64,000 nucleotides of DNA from Ostreiculturibacter nitratireducens (GTDB lineage: Bacteria > Pseudomonadota > Alphaproteobacteria > Rhodobacterales > Rhodobacteraceae). This document shows positions 60,628-64,000 of this stretch, piece by piece. The translations under genes were made by a program, and so were the position numbers. The DNA lies in contig NZ_JAVQHL010000002.1 in NCBI RefSeq assembly GCF_032670585.1, forward strand, positions 1-64,000, given 5' to 3'. The first letter of the stretch is position 1; each line of letters starts with the position of its first letter. Under the pieces are notes generated by a model. The model saw only the letters and a list, made by a program, of their open reading frames with translations. It searched no databases and was not told the DNA's origin.

Positions 60628-61416
60628 ATGCCGTTCACCATCGCGACCTGGAACATCAACTCCGTGCGGCTGCGCGAAGGACTGGTGGCGCGGCTTCTCG
60701 CGGAAGAGGCGCCGGACGTTCTCTGCCTTCAGGAATGCAAGAGCCCGGTCGAGAAGATCCCGACCGAGGGATTCTCCGCTCTCGGCTACCGGTTCATGGT
60801 GGCGCGCGGCCAGAAGGGCTACAACGGCGTCGCGATCCTGTCGCGCCTGCCGATCGTGGACGCGGGCGACCGCGACTTCGCGGGGCTGGGCCACGCCCGG
60901 CACGTCGCCGCGCGTCTGGAGAACGGCGTGACGATCCACAACTTCTACGTTCCTGCGGGCGGTGACATTCCCGACCGCGAGGAGAACGAGAAATTCGGCC
61001 AGAAGCTCGACTTCGTGTCCGAGATGCGGGACTGGGCGCGCGAGGATGGTCCGGCGAAATCCATCCTCGTCGGCGACCTGAACATCGCCCCGCGCGAGGA
61101 CGACGTCTGGAACCACAAGCAGCTTCTTAAGATCGTCTCGCACACGCCGATCGAGGTCGAACACCTCTCCGACGCGCAGGAAGCGGGGAATTGGGTCGAC
61201 ATCACGCGGCAGGACATCCCTGACGGGCAACTCTACAGCTGGTGGTCCTACCGCGCTCAGGACTGGGACGCGGCCGACAAGGGCCGCCGGCTCGATCACA
61301 TCTGGGCCACCCCGGACATCTCGAACGCCGCGCACGGGAGTCGCGTTCTCCGCGCCGCCCGCGGATGGGAACAGCCTTCAGACCACGCCCCCGTCTTCGC
61401 GACCTTCGATCTCTGA
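60628..61416 (+). CDS. xthA: Exodeoxyribonuclease III / AP endonuclease
   Basis: A 262-residue Mg-dependent DNA repair enzyme that cuts at abasic sites and trims 3' ends. Catalytic segments are TWNINSVRLR, CLQECKSP, GYNGVAILSRLP, VGDLNIAPREDDVWN, RLDHIWAT and SDHAPVFATFDL. GGAAGGAG lies just upstream of the ATG at 60628. It is followed by a YbbN-like gene. Confidence 0.95.
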   Translation: MPFTIATWNINSVRLREGLVARLLAEEAPDVLCLQECKSPVEKIPTEGFSALGYRFMVARGQKGYNGVAILSRLPIVDAGDRDFAGLGHARHVAARLENGVTIHNFYVPAGGDIPDREENEKFGQKLDFVSEMRDWAREDGPAKSILVGDLNIAPREDDVWNHKQLLKIVSHTPIEVEHLSDAQEAGNWVDITRQDIPDGQLYSWWSYRAQDWDAADKGRRLDHIWATPDISNAAHGSRVLRAARGWEQPSDHAPVFATFDL

Positions 61417-61491
61417 GCGTGGGCTTTGCCCCTTGGCGTCCGGGCGGGCTGGGCTCATATAGAGGGCAACGACTTCAGGAAAGGGGCAATC

Positions 61492-62403
61492 ATGCTCGAA
61501 CTCGGACAGAAACAGGATGCGGCCCCCGCGGCGGGCGATCTGATCATGGACGTGACCGAGGCCGATTTCATGGCTCAGGTCGTGGAAGCCAGCCGCGAGG
61601 TGCCGGTGATCGTGGACTTCTGGGCGCCCTGGTGCGGGCCCTGCCGCACGCTCGGCCCGGCGCTCGAGGCGGAGGTGACGGCCGCGAAGGGCAAGGTCCG
61701 CATGGCCAAGGTCAACGTGGACGAAAACCAGATGATCGCGGGACAGCTCAGGATTCAGTCGATCCCGACGGTCTATGCCTTCTGGCAGGGTCAGCCGGTC
61801 GACGGTTTCCAAGGCGCGCTTCCCGGCTCCGAGGTGAAGAAGTTCGTCGACCGCGTCGCCGCGCTTGCCGGTGACGGCGGGCTTTCCGAGGCGCTGGAGG
61901 CGGCCGAGACGATGCTGGCCGAGGGTGCGGCTGCGGACGCCGCGGAAACCTTCGCCGCGATCCTCGAGGAAGAGCCGGAGAGCGCCGCGGCCTTTGGTGG
62001 CCTCGCCCGGGCGCGGATCGCGCTTGGCGAGACCGACTCGGCCGAGGCGATGCTGAACTCCGCCCCCGCCGCGATCGCCAAGGCGCCGGAACTCGAAGCC
62101 GTCCGAGCGCAGATCGCGCTTGCCAAGCAGGCGGCGAATGCAGGCCCGGTGGCGGACCTGCTGGCGAAGGTGCTGGAGGAGCCCGACAATCACCAGGCGC
62201 GCTTCGATCTCGCCCAGGCGCTCTATGCCGCCGGCAAGACGGAAGCCGCGGTCGAGGAGCTTCTGGAGCTCTTCCGCCGCAACAGGGAATGGAACGACGG
62301 CGCGGCCAAGGCTCAGCTCTTCACGATCTTCGACGCCCTGCCGCCCCAGGACCCGATTGTCCTGAAGGGGCGCCGGCGGCTTTCGTCGATGATCTTTGCC
62401 TGA
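61492..62403 (+). CDS. YbbN/CnoX-like thioredoxin co-chaperone
   Basis: A 303-residue protein. The N-terminal thioredoxin domain has the redox site DFWAPWCGPCRTLGPALEAE (WCGPC) and IQSIPTVYAFWQGQ with the cis-Pro. From about residue 130 a TPR-like helical region follows (LAEGAAADAAETFAAILEEE, ALYAAGKTEAAVEELLELFR). E. coli CnoX (YbbN) protects unfolded proteins under bleach stress and hands them to DnaK or GroEL; its site is redox-dead, whereas here the CxxC is intact. It precedes a Lon-substrate-domain gene. Confidence 0.92.
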   Translation: MLELGQKQDAAPAAGDLIMDVTEADFMAQVVEASREVPVIVDFWAPWCGPCRTLGPALEAEVTAAKGKVRMAKVNVDENQMIAGQLRIQSIPTVYAFWQGQPVDGFQGALPGSEVKKFVDRVAALAGDGGLSEALEAAETMLAEGAAADAAETFAAILEEEPESAAAFGGLARARIALGETDSAEAMLNSAPAAIAKAPELEAVRAQIALAKQAANAGPVADLLAKVLEEPDNHQARFDLAQALYAAGKTEAAVEELLELFRRNREWNDGAAKAQLFTIFDALPPQDPIVLKGRRRLSSMIFA

Positions 62404-62430
62404 CACGGGGCGCGCGCTAGTTTGGTTTAC

Positions 62431-63069
62431 ATGATCCAGGCTGCCGACCTGCCCGACACCATCCCGATCTTTCCCTTGCCGGGCGCGTTGCTATTGCCGC
62501 GGGCCCGGTTGCCGCTGCATATTTTCGAACCCCGCTACCTCGCCATGCTCGACGACACGATGAAGACGCCACAGCGTGTCATCGGGATGATCCAACCCCT
62601 GGCGGGGCCGGGCGGCAACCGTCTTACCTCGATCGGCTGCGCCGGGCGCCTCACGGCGTTCTCGGAAACCGAGGACGGCCGTTACATGATCACGCTGACC
62701 GGGATTTCCCGCTTCCGCCTGATCCGCGAAGTCGATGGCTTCACGCCCTATCGCCGCGCGGAAGTCAGCTGGGAGGGGTTCTCCCACGACCTTTCCCGAA
62801 CCGCCGAGGAGGATCGCGCCTTCTGCCGCGAACGTTTCCTTTCGCTGCTTGCCCGGTTCTTCGAAGCACGGGAGCTTTCCAGCGACTGGCAAAGCCTCAA
62901 GGAGGCCGAAGAGGAGTTGCTGATCAACTCGCTCTCCATGCTTCTGCCCTTCGAGCCCGAGGACAAGCAGGCGCTATTGGAAGCGCCGACGCTCGTTACC
63001 CGTCGCGAGACCCTCGTGACGCTCATGGAATACGCGCTGCGCGGGGGCGGCGAGGAGGTGATGCAATGA
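62431..63069 (+). CDS. Lon N-terminal (LON substrate-binding) domain protein
   Basis: A 212-residue protein consisting of a stand-alone LON domain without the AAA+ or protease parts: PIFPLPGALLLPRARLPLHI, FEPRYLAMLDD, IGCAGRLTAFSETEDGRYMI and GISRFRLIREV. It may recruit substrates to Lon or act as an adaptor. The ATG at 62431 is used; TTG at 62422 is an alternative. No ribosome site is clear. It overlaps the Trm112-like gene by ATGA. Confidence 0.88.
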   Translation: MIQAADLPDTIPIFPLPGALLLPRARLPLHIFEPRYLAMLDDTMKTPQRVIGMIQPLAGPGGNRLTSIGCAGRLTAFSETEDGRYMITLTGISRFRLIREVDGFTPYRRAEVSWEGFSHDLSRTAEEDRAFCRERFLSLLARFFEARELSSDWQSLKEAEEELLINSLSMLLPFEPEDKQALLEAPTLVTRRETLVTLMEYALRGGGEEVMQ

Positions 63070-63248
63070 CGGAAACGCCAGAATTCGACCGCCGGATGCT
63101 CGAGGCGCTGGTCTGCCCGGTAACGCACTCGGCGCTTCATTACGACCAGGAGCGGCAGGAGCTGGTCTCCAGGTCCGCGAAACTCGCCTTTCCGATCCGT
63201 GGCGGCATTCCGATCATGCTCGTGGACGAGGCCCGCGAACTCGACTGA
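63066..63248 (+). CDS. Trm112-like small zinc-ribbon-type protein
   Basis: A 60-residue protein: MLEALVCPVTHSALHYDQER, then KLAFPIRGGIPIMLVDEARE, the bacterial YcaR/Trm112 pattern. Only one Cys (CPV) is present, so zinc binding is unlikely. In eukaryotes and archaea Trm112 activates methyltransferases; in bacteria the role is uncertain. The ATGA overlap with the LON-domain gene suggests co-translation. Confidence 0.92.
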   Translation: MTETPEFDRRMLEALVCPVTHSALHYDQERQELVSRSAKLAFPIRGGIPIMLVDEARELD

Positions 63249-63263
63249 CCGGCGGGATCGTCC

Positions 63264-63911
63264 TCAGAACGGGCAGGGGGCCGAAAAGGTCATCCCCTTG
63301 CCGCCGTCCGGGTGCCGGAACCGAAGACTCTCGGCGTGCAGCATCAGCCGCGGGAAATCCTGCGCAGGGCCCTCTGCATATAGCGGGTCGCCGAGGATCG
63401 GGTGACCGATCTCCTTCATGTGCACCCTGAGCTGGTGGCTGCGCCCGGTCTGCGGCATGAGACGCACACGTGTCGTCCCGTCCTCGTAGCGCACCACGCG
63501 CCAGTCTGTCTGCGCGGGACGGCCGTTCTCGAAATCGACGTGCTGGCGCGGCCGGTTCGGCCAGTCCACGCAGAGCGGCAGGTCGACCCGGCCTTCCTTT
63601 TCCTCGAGTCGGCCCCAGAGACGGGCCACGTAGACCTTCCGCACCTGGCGGTTTTCGAACTGGAGTCCAAGATGACGCTGGGCGTGGGGGGTGAGCGCGA
63701 AGACCATCACGCCCGAGGTGTCCCGGTCGAGCCGGTGCACCAGAAGAACCTCCGGAAAAGCCGCACGGATTCGTTCGATCAGGCAATCCGCCAGGTGGTC
63801 TCCCTTGCCGGGTACGGAAAGAAGCCCCGCAGGCTTGTCCACCACGAGGATCTGGTGATCGGCATGGATTACGCGCAGGGGTTCGTCGGGCGGAGTGTAG
63901 TCATCGCTCAT
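63264..63911 (-). CDS. RluA-type 23S rRNA/tRNA pseudouridine synthase
   Basis: A 215-residue RluA-family enzyme. The catalytic Asp is in LVHRLDRDTSGVMVFALT, with VVDKPAGLLSVPGKG before it and MPQTGRSHQLRVHMKEIGHP after. The compact length without an S4 domain is like RluA itself, which modifies 23S rRNA position 746 and some tRNAs; the exact target is unknown. It is convergent with the Trm112-like gene. Confidence 0.92.
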   Translation of the reverse strand: MSDDYTPPDEPLRVIHADHQILVVDKPAGLLSVPGKGDHLADCLIERIRAAFPEVLLVHRLDRDTSGVMVFALTPHAQRHLGLQFENRQVRKVYVARLWGRLEEKEGRVDLPLCVDWPNRPRQHVDFENGRPAQTDWRVVRYEDGTTRVRLMPQTGRSHQLRVHMKEIGHPILGDPLYAEGPAQDFPRLMLHAESLRFRHPDGGKGMTFSAPCPF

Positions 63912-63932
63912 CCCCGCCTCCTGCCGCGCCGT

Positions 63933-64000
63933 TCAGACGAGGTCAAGCGCCAGCTCAGGCCCGCCCGATGAGAGCAATGGGTGCATTCTCGTCCCGCGCG
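63933..64000 (-). CDS. Possible 3' end of a minus-strand gene running off the window
   Basis: About 21 codons end in TGA at 63933, reading HPLLSSGGPELALDLV at the end, with mostly G/C third positions. Another frame ending at 63955 (NAPIALIGRA) is also open. The true frame cannot be settled from this fragment. Confidence 0.3.
   Translation of the reverse strand, partial: RGTRMHPLLSSGGPELALDLV

Overview
The window is high-GC chromosomal DNA from an alphaproteobacterium, most likely Rhodobacterales (Rhodobacteraceae/Paracoccaceae). The signs are Rhodobacter-type 16-strand porins, a chvI-chvG operon divergent from pckA, a short alphaproteobacterial HPr kinase linked to rapZ, EIIA and HPr, a methylsuccinyl-CoA dehydrogenase (marker of the ethylmalonyl-CoA pathway), and the block rpoZ-rsh-DUF2062-pdxJ-acpS-lepB-rnc-era. 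No phage, transposon, tRNA, rRNA or CRISPR was seen. The DNA is tightly packed, with many ATGA/GTGA gene overlaps.

Layout. 1-12.2 kb: end of etfA, hbdA, an acyltransferase, a six-gene envelope-stress/PTS signalling operon (chvI, chvG, hprK, rapZ, EIIA, HPr) divergent from pckA, a TauE/SafE permease and mcd. 12.3-28.6 kb: MFS transporter, META lipoprotein, recO, DUF1491, then the large housekeeping block from folK and rpoZ down to era, all on the minus strand; NYN protein, ispH, rnhA and a TRIC-type channel on the plus strand; then three tandem peptide deformylase genes followed by fmt, the last deformylase having a degenerate active site. 28.7-35.3 kb: MalY/PatB aminotransferase, L,D-transpeptidase, a DNA-binding-domain/hydrolase fusion, a small conserved protein, AidB-like acyl-CoA dehydrogenase, a DUF606 membrane protein and a HAD phosphatase.

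35.3-42.4 kb is a five-gene minus-strand operon: XRE-cupin regulator, LysE exporter, and two FAD/GcvT fusion dehydrogenases flanking a homocysteine S-methyltransferase. Together these could convert glycine betaine (or a related methylated compound) to glycine, passing one methyl to homocysteine and two C1 units to folate. A perfect inverted repeat at the regulator start is a candidate operator.

42.4-52.1 kb: free-methionine-sulfoxide reductase, HNH protein, TIGR03862 flavoprotein, a PQQ-type sugar dehydrogenase coupled to a diheme cytochrome c, GST, and leuS-lptE-holA. 52.4-56.7 kb: the most striking structure, four tandem porin genes. Their 5' portions are almost identical, their C-terminal strands are conserved, their middles diverge, and each has its own near-identical terminator; three of them share a leader of about 134 bp. 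56.8-64 kb: yggS, a second L,D-transpeptidase, ribA, cenR, xthA, a YbbN-like thioredoxin, a Lon-substrate-domain protein, a Trm112-like protein and an RluA-type pseudouridine synthase.

All calls come from reading the sequence and from memory of protein families; no database search was run.
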